From the NCBI GenBank assembly GCA_009781625.1, contig WQVI01000006.1:1-39860 (forward strand): DNA of 39,860 bases, read 5' to 3'. A model generated the notes under the pieces. It was given only the letters and a program-made list of their open reading frames with translations. It was not told the origin of the DNA and searched no databases. Shown here one piece after another: positions 16,708 to 25,861 of the stretch (its first letter is position 1; every line of letters begins with the position of its first letter). The stretch is from Defluviitaleaceae bacterium (lineage in GTDB: Bacteria > Bacillota > Clostridia > Lachnospirales > WRAX01). A program made the translations under genes and the position numbers.

Positions 16708-17579
16708 TAGTCATTATCTTCATTCATCATTTTATTATCGTTAAGCACCGCAAAAAATTCTCCGCTGGACTTATGAGGCGGCCGCAGGAAGCGATTTAGG
16801 CTGTAAAGGCTATCGGCGTCGCCCACGGTGATGGTGTTGTTTTTTTCATAGCAGGACAGGCTGGCGAGATATCCCGCCTCTTTTATGATGTCATCCGAAG
16901 TAGAGCTGATGGCACCCAGCGGGTACGCCAGCGAATTTGGTGTGATGCCAACATTTTCGTGCAGCTTTTCCGCAAACTTTTGCAAGTCCGCCATAAGACG
17001 CTGGCGGTATGCGTCCACGCTTTCGCCTTTTTTCTTCTTTGCACCGTTTGGCCCATGCAAATTGTAGGTGTGGCTTTGAATTTCTACGCGGCCTGTTTCG
17101 TGCGCAGTGCGAACCTGGTCCCATGTCATATGAGGGTGCCGCGAAGATGCACCGTTTTTGTCCAGTTCGGTATAATGGTCGGTTTCGCGGCCAATTATCG
17201 CCATGGTTATCCTGGCATCATATTCTTCCAGCAAGGGCAAAATAATATTGGCCGTAGGCATACGTCCATCGTCAAAGCTTAGCACAATGGGTTTTTCAGG
17301 CAGCGGCTTGCCGTTGTGTACAAAATCTATCAAATCTTGCATAACCACGGATGTATAGCCTTTTTCGGCCAGATATTTCAAATCGTCTTCAAATTCTTGC
17401 AAGGTAATTTCCCATCTATTATCAGGCGTGTCTTCCAGCGCATGATACATGATGATGGGTACCTCTGCGGTGTCGCCCATGGCAAGGCCCATAAGGGTTT
17501 CCAGCGGTGAAGCGGCAACGCTTACATGCGACAGCAAAATTATAGCGGCCAAGGCGGCCAAAAAAATCCTCATTTTCAT
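16707..17579 (-). CDS. Exported polysaccharide deacetylase
   Basis: A 290-residue extracellular NodB-fold enzyme, probably removing acetyl groups from peptidoglycan or another glycan. It starts with a signal peptide or membrane anchor (MKMRIF, then a hydrophobic run to about residue 23). The NodB domain shows VPIIMYHALED, the metal site SFDDG, and IQSHTYNLHG (S-H-T-x3-H). LAYPLGAISSTSDDIIKEAGY is the later conserved loop. GGTGAG about 7 bases upstream supports the start at 17579 rather than 17615. The stop codon TAG is built from the boundary of a type A element. Confidence 0.88.
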   Translation of the reverse strand: MKMRIFLAALAAIILLSHVSVAASPLETLMGLAMGDTAEVPIIMYHALEDTPDNRWEITLQEFEDDLKYLAEKGYTSVVMQDLIDFVHNGKPLPEKPIVLSFDDGRMPTANIILPLLEEYDARITMAIIGRETDHYTELDKNGASSRHPHMTWDQVRTAHETGRVEIQSHTYNLHGPNGAKKKKGESVDAYRQRLMADLQKFAEKLHENVGITPNSLAYPLGAISSTSDDIIKEAGYLASLSCYEKNNTITVGDADSLYSLNRFLRPPHKSSGEFFAVLNDNKMMNEDND

Positions 17580-17601
17580 TATCTTCTCACCCTTTTGTTT
17601 T

Positions 17602-17708
17602 ATATCAACTTGCAATCTAAATCACAGCAATAAACTTGTCTTTTTGCCGCAATGCTTCGTCAAAAAAATCCTGCGTTTCTTACTGTAATTTAGATTGCAA
17701 GTTGATAT
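17602..17708. mobile_element. 107-bp near-perfect palindrome between divergent genes
   Basis: The outer 21 bases are perfect inverted repeats (17602-17622 and 17688-17708, beginning ATATCAACTTGCAATC). The remaining 65 bases are also largely self-complementary (ACAG.AA.AAAC and TTTTT segments match across the centre). The whole piece can form one long hairpin. It fills much of the 191-base gap between the deacetylase and tilS. It resembles a small MITE, but its ends differ from elements A-C. Confidence 0.6.
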
Positions 17709-17770
17709 TAGTACATTTATTATTCATAAATCCATTGTAAAATATATTAGAATAATTTGGAGACCAGCCT

Positions 17771-19117
17771 ATGCGAAAGCAGGTTTTAACCACAATTGCA
17801 GAGCACGAAATGTTGACGCCCGGCATGGGCATCGTCATTGGACTGTCCGGCGGGGCAGATTCTGTCGCGCTTACCCATTTTTTGCACAATTTGACAGAGC
17901 TTCGCTTGCGCATTATCTGCGTGCATGTGCATCACGGCCTTCGGGGTCACGAAGCGGACGAGGATGCCGACTTTTGTGCCCACTTTTGCAAGCAACTTGG
18001 TATTGACTTGGTGGTTTTTGAAAAAGATGCCGCTGCCGAGGCTGTGAAAATGGGCGTTGGCGTGGAAGAAGCGGGACGGGTGCTGCGATATGGCTGCTTT
18101 AATGAGGTTTTGCGGCAGCGTGACTATGATAAAATTGCTGTGGCCCATACCGCAAGCGATGTGGCGGAAACCGTGCTAATGCAGGTTGTACGCGGTGCCG
18201 GTGGCATAAGAGGCATACCGCCTGTAAATGGCAATATCATCCGTCCTTTTATCGACATAGGCCGTAACGAAGTTTTGGCATATTGCGAGCGTCAAGGGCT
18301 GGCCTTCTGCGAAGATTCTACAAACCATCAAAGCGACTATTCTCGAAACTGGGTTAGAAATGTCCTTTTGCCGCAAATTGCGGGCCATCTAAACCCCTCT
18401 GCGGCGGACGCGCTATGTCGGCTGGCTAAAATATCTGCCGATGAAGATGCTTTTTTGGACAATATTGCCAAAAATGCTTATGAAAAATGTGTAGATTCCC
18501 ATGAAATTGATATAGGCGTGTTTTGTCAATATGATATTGCTATACAGCGCAGGATTGTACGTATTGCCTTGCATAAGGCCTTTGGAAGCAAAAAGGATGT
18601 CACGTATAGCCATGTAGAATCTATTCGCGAAATGGCGCAAATATCTACGCAGAGCGGCAAGCAAGTGGCTTTGCCACGAGATTTTATGGCTGAAAAGGTG
18701 TATAATAAAGTTTGCATAAGAAAGTCTGCTGAATTTGATACTTTTTCCGTCACTTTGCCCAAAGGCCAAGAGGTTTTCGTACCGCAAATTGACAGTTGGG
18801 TTTGCCTGGGCAACCCTATTATGCACGAAAAGGCTTTTACAAAAGCTTTGGATTGTGATAGAATAACAGATGTGCAAATTCGCACAAGGCAAAATGGAGA
18901 TAGAATTTTCTTTAAAAACGTAGGCACCAAGAAGATTAAAGACTTTTTTATGGACAAAAAATTACCGCGCGCAATACGCGAAAAAACTGTTTTTATTGCG
19001 TGTGGACAGGATATAATTGTTATGGAAGATTTGCAAAACCCTTCCAGGTGGATAGAATCCCATAAATTCGAGCCTGAGGTCGGCGCAAATGTCGTATATT
19101 TACAAATTTGGAGGTAA
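17771..19117 (+). CDS. tilS: tRNA(Ile)-lysidine synthase
   Basis: Converts the wobble cytidine of the AUA-reading tRNA(Ile) to lysidine using ATP and lysine; usually essential. The 448-residue product has the PP-loop SGGADS (26-31), VHVHHGLRGHEADEDA and HTASDVAETVLMQVVRGAGGIRGI, followed by the TilS C-terminal region with TRQNGDRIFFKNVGTKKIKDFFMDKKLP. GGAG stands about 9 bases before the ATG. ftsH begins three bases after the stop; its ribosome site is inside the end of tilS. The hpt gene often found between these two is missing. Confidence 0.95.
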   Translation: MRKQVLTTIAEHEMLTPGMGIVIGLSGGADSVALTHFLHNLTELRLRIICVHVHHGLRGHEADEDADFCAHFCKQLGIDLVVFEKDAAAEAVKMGVGVEEAGRVLRYGCFNEVLRQRDYDKIAVAHTASDVAETVLMQVVRGAGGIRGIPPVNGNIIRPFIDIGRNEVLAYCERQGLAFCEDSTNHQSDYSRNWVRNVLLPQIAGHLNPSAADALCRLAKISADEDAFLDNIAKNAYEKCVDSHEIDIGVFCQYDIAIQRRIVRIALHKAFGSKKDVTYSHVESIREMAQISTQSGKQVALPRDFMAEKVYNKVCIRKSAEFDTFSVTLPKGQEVFVPQIDSWVCLGNPIMHEKAFTKALDCDRITDVQIRTRQNGDRIFFKNVGTKKIKDFFMDKKLPRAIREKTVFIACGQDIIVMEDLQNPSRWIESHKFEPEVGANVVYLQIWR

Positions 19118-19120
19118 CAA

Positions 19121-21058
19121 ATGGGCAGTCAGAGAAAAAACTTCGGCATATATATGATTGTAATTGTGTTTCTTCTCTTCATATTTATCGCGATGAATAT
19201 GAATGCAGGGGGAAACAACGCGGAAGCCTTTAATTACAGCGACCTTGTGACGGCACTTGAAGAAGGCCGTGTAGAGTCCCTTGAGATTACGCTACATTCA
19301 GAGCGTGGCAATGCGGCTAATATAGACATTGTGCTGCTTCCGGAAGGGGAAGGCGATGATATTGTTGTGTCCGGCGCGCACAGGGTACAAGTGGTGGACA
19401 TGGCCAGCTTTATGGAAATTGTGCATCGCCATATAGCAGACGTGCCCATTGAGATTACAACAGCCATACCGCAAACCAATATTTTCCTTTCGCTTTTACC
19501 AACATTTCTCATATTGCTCATTCCCCTCGCGATATTGATTTTCTTTATCCATCAAATGCAAGGCGGTGGCGGTGGCGGTGGCAACAGGGTGATGTCCTTT
19601 GGCAAATCCCGCGCTAAGGCTGTTGTGGATGACAAACGCAAGGTGACGTTTAAAAATGTGGCGGGCCTTGATGAGGAAAAGCTTGACCTGCAAGAGATTG
19701 TTGAATTTTTAAAGCAGCCTAAGAAGTTTGTGGACATTGGGGCGCGGATACCCAAAGGCGTGCTTTTGGTGGGCCCTCCAGGCACGGGCAAAACCCTGTT
19801 AGCGCGGGCAGTTGCGGGCGAAGCGGGTGTGCCGTTTTTCTCCATATCAGGTTCGGACTTTGTGGAGATGTTTGTAGGCGTGGGTGCTTCGCGGGTGCGT
19901 GATTTGTTTGAGCAAGCCAAGAAAAACGCCCCATGCATAGTATTTATTGATGAGATTGACGCCGTGGGCCGCAAGCGCGGTGCAGGGCTTGGCGGCGGAC
20001 ATGATGAACGTGAGCAGACACTTAACCAACTATTGGTGGAAATGGACGGTTTTGGCATAAACGAGGGCATCATCATCCTTGCAGCCACAAACCGCCCGGA
20101 TATATTAGACCCTGCCCTTCTGCGCCCGGGTCGCTTTGATAGGCGCGTTGTCGTCGGCAGGCCTGACGTAAAAGGCCGCGAGGAGATACTTGGCGTACAT
20201 GCCATTGGCAAGAAACTGGCCGCAGATGTGGATTTGGCCGTGCTGGCCGGGCTGACATCGGGCTTTACAGGGGCCGATTTGGAAAATCTGCTTAACGAAG
20301 CCGCCCTTTTGGCCGCAAGGGATGATCAAAAAGAAATTACCATGGCGGATATTCGCAGGGCTTTCGTAAAGGTCGCCGTAGGCACCGAGAAAAAGAGCCG
20401 CGTTGTGTCTGCTAAGGAAAAGAAGGTTGTGGCATATCACGAGGCCGGCCACGCCATAATAATGGAAGTGTTAAGCGAATTGGACCCTGTGCATATGGTT
20501 TCCATCATACCGACAGGCATGGCCGCAGGCTATGCAATGCCTCAGCCTCGTGAAGATAAGATGACGTTGACCAAAACCCGGATGGAGCAAGAGATTGTGG
20601 GCTTGATGGGCGGCCGTGCGGCGGAATATCTGGTGTTGAAGGATATTACCACAGGCGCCAGCAGCGATATAGAGCGAGCTACGGCAATTGCGCGCGGAAT
20701 GGTTACAAAATACGGCATGAGCGAAGTTTTAGGCCCGATACAGTTTGGAAATGAAAACGAAGAGATATTTTTGGGGCGCGATTTGGCGCAGAGCCGCAAT
20801 TATGGCGAAGAAGTGGCCGCGACAATTGATAAAGAAATTGAGCGCTTCGTTAACACGGGCTATTCCCAGGCTTTGGAAATTTTGCAGCGACATATGGATA
20901 CAATGCATAAAACCGTTGATTTGCTAATTCAAAAGGAAAAAATTACCGGCGAGGAATTCCGCAAGCTGTTTGACCCGCCGTTGCCACCAAAAGGCGATTC
21001 TCCGGAGATAGATAGCCAAGACTTCTTCTCGGGCTCTCCACTGGTAGACTTAACCTAA
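19121..21058 (+). CDS. ftsH: ATP-dependent zinc metalloprotease FtsH
   Basis: A membrane-bound AAA+ protease degrading misfolded membrane proteins and short-lived regulators. At 645 residues it has two transmembrane helices (about 9-27 and 121-144) around an extracytoplasmic domain, a glycine-rich run (148-154), Walker A GPPGTGKT (218-225), Walker [11 protein letters not shown] (272-281), the second region of homology ([19 protein letters not shown]) and the zinc site HEAGH (440-444). All key residues are present. GGAGG lies 7 bases before the ATG. Confidence 0.97.
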   Translation: MGSQRKNFGIYMIVIVFLLFIFIAMNMNAGGNNAEAFNYSDLVTALEEGRVESLEITLHSERGNAANIDIVLLPEGEGDDIVVSGAHRVQVVDMASFMEIVHRHIADVPIEITTAIPQTNIFLSLLPTFLILLIPLAILIFFIHQMQGGGGGGGNRVMSFGKSRAKAVVDDKRKVTFKNVAGLDEEKLDLQEIVEFLKQPKKFVDIGARIPKGVLLVGPPGTGKTLLARAVAGEAGVPFFSISGSDFVEMFVGVGASRVRDLFEQAKKNAPCIVFIDEIDAVGRKRGAGLGGGHDEREQTLNQLLVEMDGFGINEGIIILAATNRPDILDPALLRPGRFDRRVVVGRPDVKGREEILGVHAIGKKLAADVDLAVLAGLTSGFTGADLENLLNEAALLAARDDQKEITMADIRRAFVKVAVGTEKKSRVVSAKEKKVVAYHEAGHAIIMEVLSELDPVHMVSIIPTGMAAGYAMPQPREDKMTLTKTRMEQEIVGLMGGRAAEYLVLKDITTGASSDIERATAIARGMVTKYGMSEVLGPIQFGNENEEIFLGRDLAQSRNYGEEVAATIDKEIERFVNTGYSQALEILQRHMDTMHKTVDLLIQKEKITGEEFRKLFDPPLPPKGDSPEIDSQDFFSGSPLVDLT

Positions 21059-21065
21059 ACCTTTC

Positions 21066-21092
21066 GTAGGGGCGGCTCATAGCCGCCCGTAC
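21066..21092. repeat. GTAGGGGCG palindromic repeat between ftsH and thioesterase
   Basis: The repeat reads GTAGGGGCGGCTCATAG followed by CCGCCCGTAC. It is a 24-27-base palindrome in the only sizeable gap of this operon. It lacks a T-run and so is not a standard terminator. It belongs to the same family as the copies in rimO and dnaX and at the right end of the window. Confidence 0.75.
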
Positions 21093-21111
21093 TTATGTAA
21101 AGGAGTATAAT

Positions 21112-21501
21112 ATGGATTATAATTTGCAAATAGGAATGAGCCATGTTGCTGAAAAGCATGTCGCTGACGCTGATAGCGCAGCCACATTAGGCAGCGGCAC
21201 TTTGGCAGTTTTTGCCACACCGGCGATGATTTTGCTTATGGAGCTGGCCGCGCGCAATGCAGTGCAGGATGTTTTGCCACAGGGGGCCACCACAGTGGGC
21301 ACACTGGTTAATGTGCAGCATCTTGCCGCAACGCCTGTGGGGGCTAAGGTTTCGGCCACCGCCACTTTAACGGCAATTGACGGCCGCAAGCTTACCTTTG
21401 AGGTGGAAGCCGCGGATGAAAACGGTGTTATCGGCAAAGGCACGCATGAAAGGGCCGTTATTGATATCCAACGGTTTATGTCAAAGTTGATAAAGGAATA
21501 A
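21112..21501 (+). CDS. Hotdog-fold thioesterase, FlK-like
   Basis: A 129-residue protein that matches the pattern of the FlK family of hotdog thioesterases: ATPAMILLMELAARNAVQDVLP is the long central helix, followed by TTVGTLVNVQHLAATPVGAK. FlK of Streptomyces hydrolyses fluoroacetyl-CoA; most relatives have unknown acyl-CoA substrates, so no substrate can be stated. AAAGGAG lies before the start. It is two bases upstream of coaX, which suggests a link to CoA housekeeping, but that is inferred from position. Confidence 0.82.
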   Translation: MDYNLQIGMSHVAEKHVADADSAATLGSGTLAVFATPAMILLMELAARNAVQDVLPQGATTVGTLVNVQHLAATPVGAKVSATATLTAIDGRKLTFEVEAADENGVIGKGTHERAVIDIQRFMSKLIKE

Positions 21502-21503
21502 AT

Positions 21504-22283
21504 ATGCTGCTTGTTATAGATGTAGGCAACACAAATATCGTGCTGGGCCTGTATGACGGCCCTGCCCTTTTGCGCAGCTGGCGCATGGCCACGGGCGAAA
21601 ATCGTACTTCTGACGAGATGGGTATTTTCATATACTCATTATTGGGTCACAACAAAATTGCGCCTGAAAGCCTGAAAAGCATTGTAATTTCGTCTGTTGT
21701 GCCAAATATCATGTATTCGCTTACCAATGGTATAAGGAAATATTTTGATATTTCGCCAATGATTGTTAGCAAGGATATGGAATTGGGCATCAAACTTAAT
21801 TCGGTAGGCGAGCGTGAGCTTGGCGCGGATAGAATTGTCAATTGCGTGGCAGGCTACAAGATGTTTGGCGGGCCCATCATTATAATTGACTATGGCACGG
21901 CCACAACATACGACGCCGTTTCGCGAAATGGAGAATTTTTGACGGGCATAACTGCGCCTGGCATCAAGATTTCGGCGGATGCGCTGTTTTCGCGCGCGGC
22001 CCAGCTTGCTAATGTAGAGCTTGTGCTGCCGCCTTCCCTTTTTGTAAATTCCACCACCGAAAGCGTGCAGGCGGGCATACTGTTTGGGCGCATCGGCGAA
22101 ACGGAATACATCGTAAACCGTCTTCGCAAAGAAATGGGCGAACCTAACGCCACCGTCATCGCAACGGGCGGCTTGGCACACACCATTGCCAAAGGCAGCA
22201 ACATTTTTGACCATATTGTCCCGGGTTTAACCTTGGAAGGTCTGCGCATACTTTATGAGATGAACAAGGAGCAAAGCCCATGA
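21504..22283 (+). CDS. coaX: Type III pantothenate kinase
   Basis: Phosphorylates pantothenate in the first step of coenzyme A synthesis. The 259-residue product opens with MLLVIDVGNTNIVLG, the phosphate-binding loop of the ASKHA fold, followed by GADRIVN, IIDYGTATTYDAV and ITAPGIKISADALF. These and the length match CoaX. Type III enzymes usually need a monovalent cation and are not feedback-inhibited by CoA. Its stop overlaps the dusB start by four bases (ATGA). Confidence 0.95.
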   Translation: MLLVIDVGNTNIVLGLYDGPALLRSWRMATGENRTSDEMGIFIYSLLGHNKIAPESLKSIVISSVVPNIMYSLTNGIRKYFDISPMIVSKDMELGIKLNSVGERELGADRIVNCVAGYKMFGGPIIIIDYGTATTYDAVSRNGEFLTGITAPGIKISADALFSRAAQLANVELVLPPSLFVNSTTESVQAGILFGRIGETEYIVNRLRKEMGEPNATVIATGGLAHTIAKGSNIFDHIVPGLTLEGLRILYEMNKEQSP

Positions 22284-23239
22284 AAATAGGCAATGTTACC
22301 CTGTCCAACCCTCTTGTTATGGCACCTATGGCTGGCATTACAGACCTTACCTGGCGCAAAATTTGCCGACAGTTTGGCGCGGGGCTGGTCGTTACGGAGA
22401 TGGTTAGTGCTAAAGCCATGTCCTTTGGCAATGATAAGACCCAGGGGCTGTTGGCCACGGAAGACTGTGAGAAGCCCGTATCTGCGCAGATTTTTGGCAG
22501 CGACCCCATCGTTATGGGCCAGATGGCCGCAAGCCTTAACAACAGCAATTTCGATATTATTGACATAAACATGGGCTGTCCCGCGCCAAAGATTGTGAAA
22601 AACGGCGATGGGTCGGCGTTAATGCGTGATTCTGCGCTGATTGGACAAATTGTAAAATCAATTGTGCGGGTCAGCACAAAGCCCGTCACGGCCAAAATCC
22701 GTTTGGGATATGATTATGCAAACAGAAATTATCTGGAAGTGGCAAAGGTTATTGAGGACAGCGGGGCCGCTGCAATTACAGTCCATGGCCGCACGCGGCC
22801 GCAGATGTACAGCGGCATTGCGGATTGGGACGCCATTGGGGAAGTAAAAAACGCTGTCAGCATCCCTGTTATTGGCAATGGTGATGTTGATTCGCCCGAA
22901 ATTGCCCGCAGGCGGCTGGATGAGGCCGGCGTTGATGCCGTGATGATTGGCAGGGCCGCTTGCGGAAACCCTTGGCTTTTCAGGCGTTGCGCCCATTATC
23001 TTGCAACCGGCGAACTTTTGCCGGAGCCCACCGCCACCGAAAGGATTGAGATGGCCCTTGAGCACGCGCGAGAGTTGATTGCCCAAAAAGGCGAATTTAT
23101 CGCCCTTCGCGAGATGCGAAAACATATCGCCTGGTATATCAAGGGCATACGCGGCGCAACAGCAACCCGCGATACTATTAACAGATGTGAAGATTTTAAG
23201 GATATTGAAGAAATATTGAGGATGATGTTAGTTTGCTAG
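22280..23239 (+). CDS. dusB: tRNA-dihydrouridine synthase, DusB type
   Basis: An FMN-dependent enzyme reducing uridines in tRNA. The 319-residue product has the N-terminal flavin barrel start VMAPMAGITDLTWR, the catalytic cysteine in DINMGCPAPKIVKNGDGSALM (C100), TAKIRLGYD, and ITVHGRTRPQMYSG. NGDVDSPE and MIGRAACGNPW close the phosphate-binding part. DusB-type proteins next to coaX, greA and lysS are typical in Firmicutes. The greA promoter begins right at its stop codon. Confidence 0.94.
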   Translation: MKIGNVTLSNPLVMAPMAGITDLTWRKICRQFGAGLVVTEMVSAKAMSFGNDKTQGLLATEDCEKPVSAQIFGSDPIVMGQMAASLNNSNFDIIDINMGCPAPKIVKNGDGSALMRDSALIGQIVKSIVRVSTKPVTAKIRLGYDYANRNYLEVAKVIEDSGAAAITVHGRTRPQMYSGIADWDAIGEVKNAVSIPVIGNGDVDSPEIARRRLDEAGVDAVMIGRAACGNPWLFRRCAHYLATGELLPEPTATERIEMALEHARELIAQKGEFIALREMRKHIAWYIKGIRGATATRDTINRCEDFKDIEEILRMMLVC

Positions 23240-23269
23240 TTGACAAAATGGTAGTCTCTGGTATAAAAT
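23240..23269 (+). promoter_or_regulatory. Promoter of greA-lysS operon
   Basis: A perfect -35 box TTGACA (23240-23245) begins at the base after the dusB stop. The -10 is TATAAA (spacing 16) or TAAAAT (spacing 18). The expected start site is about 20 bases before the greA ATG. This allows greA, lysS and the genes beyond to be expressed separately from tilS-dusB. Confidence 0.7.
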
Positions 23270-23294
23270 TATAGGTCGAAAGGGAGTTGAGAGC

Positions 23295-23768
23295 ATGACA
23301 GATAAAAAATTTGCTTTAACATATGATGGCATACGTGAGCTTGAAGAAGAGCTAAAGATGCTGAAAGTAAGCAAACGTAAGGAGATTGCGCAGAAAATTA
23401 AGGAAGCGCGGGCGCAGGGAGACTTGTCTGAAAATGCCGAGTATGATGCAGCGAAGGACGAGCAAGCCCGCATTGAGGCCCGCATTGTGGCCATTGAAAA
23501 GATGCTGCGCAATGCAGAGCTGATTGACGAAGAGGAAATTGACAAAGACACAGTTGCACTGGGCAGCAAGGTTACGCTGTATGACGAGGAATTTGAAGAA
23601 GAAGTTACTTATCATATCGTGGGGAGTGCCGAGGCAAATCCTGAAAAAAATCGCATTTCTAATGAATCGCCGCTGGGCATGGGCCTCATTGGCAATAAAG
23701 TGGGCGACGCTGTTGAAATTGACGCACCTGCGGGTATAATTAAATATAAGATATTGGCTATTGCTTAA
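23295..23768 (+). CDS. greA: Transcription elongation factor GreA
   Basis: Rescues backtracked RNA polymerase by stimulating transcript cleavage. The 157-residue length is typical. The N-terminal coiled coil contains the acidic tip ([17 protein letters not shown]) that reaches the polymerase active site, and the C-terminal FKBP-like domain includes [25 protein letters not shown] precedes the ATG. lysS begins 18 bases after the stop. Confidence 0.96.
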   Translation: MTDKKFALTYDGIRELEEELKMLKVSKRKEIAQKIKEARAQGDLSENAEYDAAKDEQARIEARIVAIEKMLRNAELIDEEEIDKDTVALGSKVTLYDEEFEEEVTYHIVGSAEANPEKNRISNESPLGMGLIGNKVGDAVEIDAPAGIIKYKILAIA

Positions 23769-23786
23769 AGCGTTAAAGGAGATACT

Positions 23787-25247
23787 ATGGAAGAAATTAG
23801 CAGCTTATTACAAATACGCAGAGATAAATTGACAGAGCTTCAAGAAAGCGGCAACGACCCTTTTGAGATTGTGCGCTTTGATCTTGACACACATTCTGAC
23901 GAAATTCACAAAAATTTTGATAATATGGAAGGCAAAACTGTGCAAATTGCCGGGCGCATGATGACGAGACGCATCATGGGCAAGGCCTCTTTTTGTGACA
24001 TCCAAGATGAAAAGGGGCGCATACAGGTTTACGCAAAAGGCGAAGATATCGGGCAAGAGTCTTACGAAGCTTTTAAAAAATGCGACATTGGCGATATTTT
24101 CGGCGTTGTGGGCGAAGTTTTTCGCACACAAAAGGGCGAAATTTCGGTGAAGGCAACGTCTATCACGTTGCTGTCAAAGTCTTTGCAAATTTTGCCCGAA
24201 AAATATCATGGCTTAACGGATATGGAGCTTCGCTATCGCCATCGCTATGTGGATTTAATTGTAAATCCCGAGGTGCGCGAAACCTTCTTAAAGCGTTCGG
24301 CCATCATCCGCAAAACCCGAGAATTTTTGGACGGCCGCAATTATATAGAGGTGGAAACCCCTATTTTGCAGACGATACCGGGCGGTGCTTCTGCGCGGCC
24401 TTTTGATACGCATCATAACGCGTTAGATTTACCAATGTCGCTTCGCATAGCCCTAGAGCTTCCGTTAAAGCGCCTTATTGTAGGCGGTTTGGAAAGGGTT
24501 TATGAAATTGGGCGCTGCTTCCGCAATGAAGGCATTAGCACCAAGCATAACCCCGAATTTACAATGCTGGAGCTTTATCAGGCTTACACCGACTATCACG
24601 GCATGATGGAACTGACGGAAAGCCTTTTCCGCAAGCTGGCCGTGGAGATTACGGGGTCTTCTGTTGTAAGCTATCTGGGTACAGAAATTGATTTTTCCAA
24701 GCCTTTCGAGCGTTTAACAATGGTTGAGGCCGTGCGCAAATACGCTAATGTAGATTTTGACAAAGTTACCACTGTTGAAGAGGCGCAGCAACTGGCAAAA
24801 GAGCATAATGTGGAATACAGCAATATGCATGGAATAGGCGGCATTTTAAACCTATTTTTTGAGCAATTTGCCGAAGATAATCTCATCCAGCCTACTTTTT
24901 TGATAGACCATCCCGTGGAGATATCGTTTTTGTGCAAGCGCAAGCCTGATAAGCCCGATTATGCAGAACGTTTCGAGCTTTTCATCCTAGGAAATGAATA
25001 CGGCAACGCATATTCAGAACTAAATGACCCTATAGACCAGCGGGGCCGCTTTATGCATCAAGAATCCCTGCGTGCGGCGGGCGATGACGAGGCCAGCCAA
25101 ATTGATGAGGACTTTTTGTTGGCGTTAGAATATGGTATGCCGCCAACAGGCGGGCTGGGCATAGGCATGGATAGGCTTATCATGCTGTTGACAAATTCGC
25201 CATCCATCCGCGATGTGCTGCTTTTCCCAACAATGCGCCCGTTATAG
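23787..25247 (+). CDS. lysS: Lysyl-tRNA synthetase, class II
   Basis: Charges tRNA(Lys). At 486 residues it has the N-terminal OB-fold anticodon-binding domain (VQIAGRMMTRRIMGKASF, about 50-130) and the class II catalytic core with motif 2 CFRNEGISTKHNPEFTMLEL and motif 3 GLGIGMDRLIMLLTNSPSIR near the end. The ribosome site AAAGGAG is 5 bases from the ATG. No T-box leader is visible upstream, which fits with transcription from the greA promoter. Confidence 0.97.
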   Translation: MEEISSLLQIRRDKLTELQESGNDPFEIVRFDLDTHSDEIHKNFDNMEGKTVQIAGRMMTRRIMGKASFCDIQDEKGRIQVYAKGEDIGQESYEAFKKCDIGDIFGVVGEVFRTQKGEISVKATSITLLSKSLQILPEKYHGLTDMELRYRHRYVDLIVNPEVRETFLKRSAIIRKTREFLDGRNYIEVETPILQTIPGGASARPFDTHHNALDLPMSLRIALELPLKRLIVGGLERVYEIGRCFRNEGISTKHNPEFTMLELYQAYTDYHGMMELTESLFRKLAVEITGSSVVSYLGTEIDFSKPFERLTMVEAVRKYANVDFDKVTTVEEAQQLAKEHNVEYSNMHGIGGILNLFFEQFAEDNLIQPTFLIDHPVEISFLCKRKPDKPDYAERFELFILGNEYGNAYSELNDPIDQRGRFMHQESLRAAGDDEASQIDEDFLLALEYGMPPTGGLGIGMDRLIMLLTNSPSIRDVLLFPTMRPL

Positions 25248-25257
25248 GAGATTTGCC

Positions 25258-25827
25258 ATGTACGACAAAGATAAAATACGAATAATGTCAAAATTAGCGG
25301 TTTATGACAAGAATGATTTTGAGCGTGACTCAAAGTCCAGTCAATATTTCCGTCATGACTATATCTACAAACATAATATGCGGATGCGCTTTTTTCTGGG
25401 CATCGGCTGTGTTATCCTATTGTTTTTTTATGTGATGCACCTTTTGGGCGAAGGCGTGGATATTTTTACGCTGGACTTTGAAGTGGAAATTATGCGCCTG
25501 CTTTTTTACGCGCTAATTATCATGTTTGCTTACAGCTTTATAGGCACCATTATCTACACGCGGGAATTTATAATATCTGAAAGGCGCATAAACGCCTATT
25601 TTGCGTTGATGAGGCAATTAGATGGACAGGCTGAGGGCAAAGATATTGAAGATATGCAAAGCAAACCTAAGCCAAAAATCCGCAAAAAGAAGGTTAAGGT
25701 TGAAGAGCCCGAGGAAGATGATTTTGAAGAGCATGTGCCTTACAGACGTTATGAGCGCGCAACCTTGGAATATCGCCGCCGTGGTACCCTTAACAACGAA
25801 ATTGAGGAAGATGATGATGACAAATAG
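25258..25827 (+). CDS. Hypothetical membrane protein with charged cytoplasmic tail
   Basis: A 189-residue protein I do not recognise. A basic N-terminal part (about 1-43) is followed by two hydrophobic helices (about 44-63 and 80-105), then a long charged tail with KPKPKIRKKKVKVEEPEEDD, a tyrosine- and arginine-rich stretch and a terminal acidic cluster. Helix placement puts both ends in the cytoplasm. GGAG lies before the ATG at 25258; the frame is open further up inside lysS but without a site. It lies 10 bases after lysS and 34 before another membrane protein gene, leading to cdaA. Confidence 0.72.
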   Translation: MYDKDKIRIMSKLAVYDKNDFERDSKSSQYFRHDYIYKHNMRMRFFLGIGCVILLFFYVMHLLGEGVDIFTLDFEVEIMRLLFYALIIMFAYSFIGTIIYTREFIISERRINAYFALMRQLDGQAEGKDIEDMQSKPKPKIRKKKVKVEEPEEDDFEEHVPYRRYERATLEYRRRGTLNNEIEEDDDDK

Positions 25828-25861
25828 GCAACATTATCGCATTTAGGAGGAATTGAGGGGT

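Noticed and set aside
21066-21092. Terminator between ftsH and the thioesterase gene
   Set aside because: The stem is strong but no T-run follows on either strand, and the same palindrome occurs inside genes, so it is listed as a repeat.
23769-23786. T-box or lysine riboswitch before lysS
   Set aside because: Only 18 bases separate greA and lysS, too short for a riboswitch or T-box.
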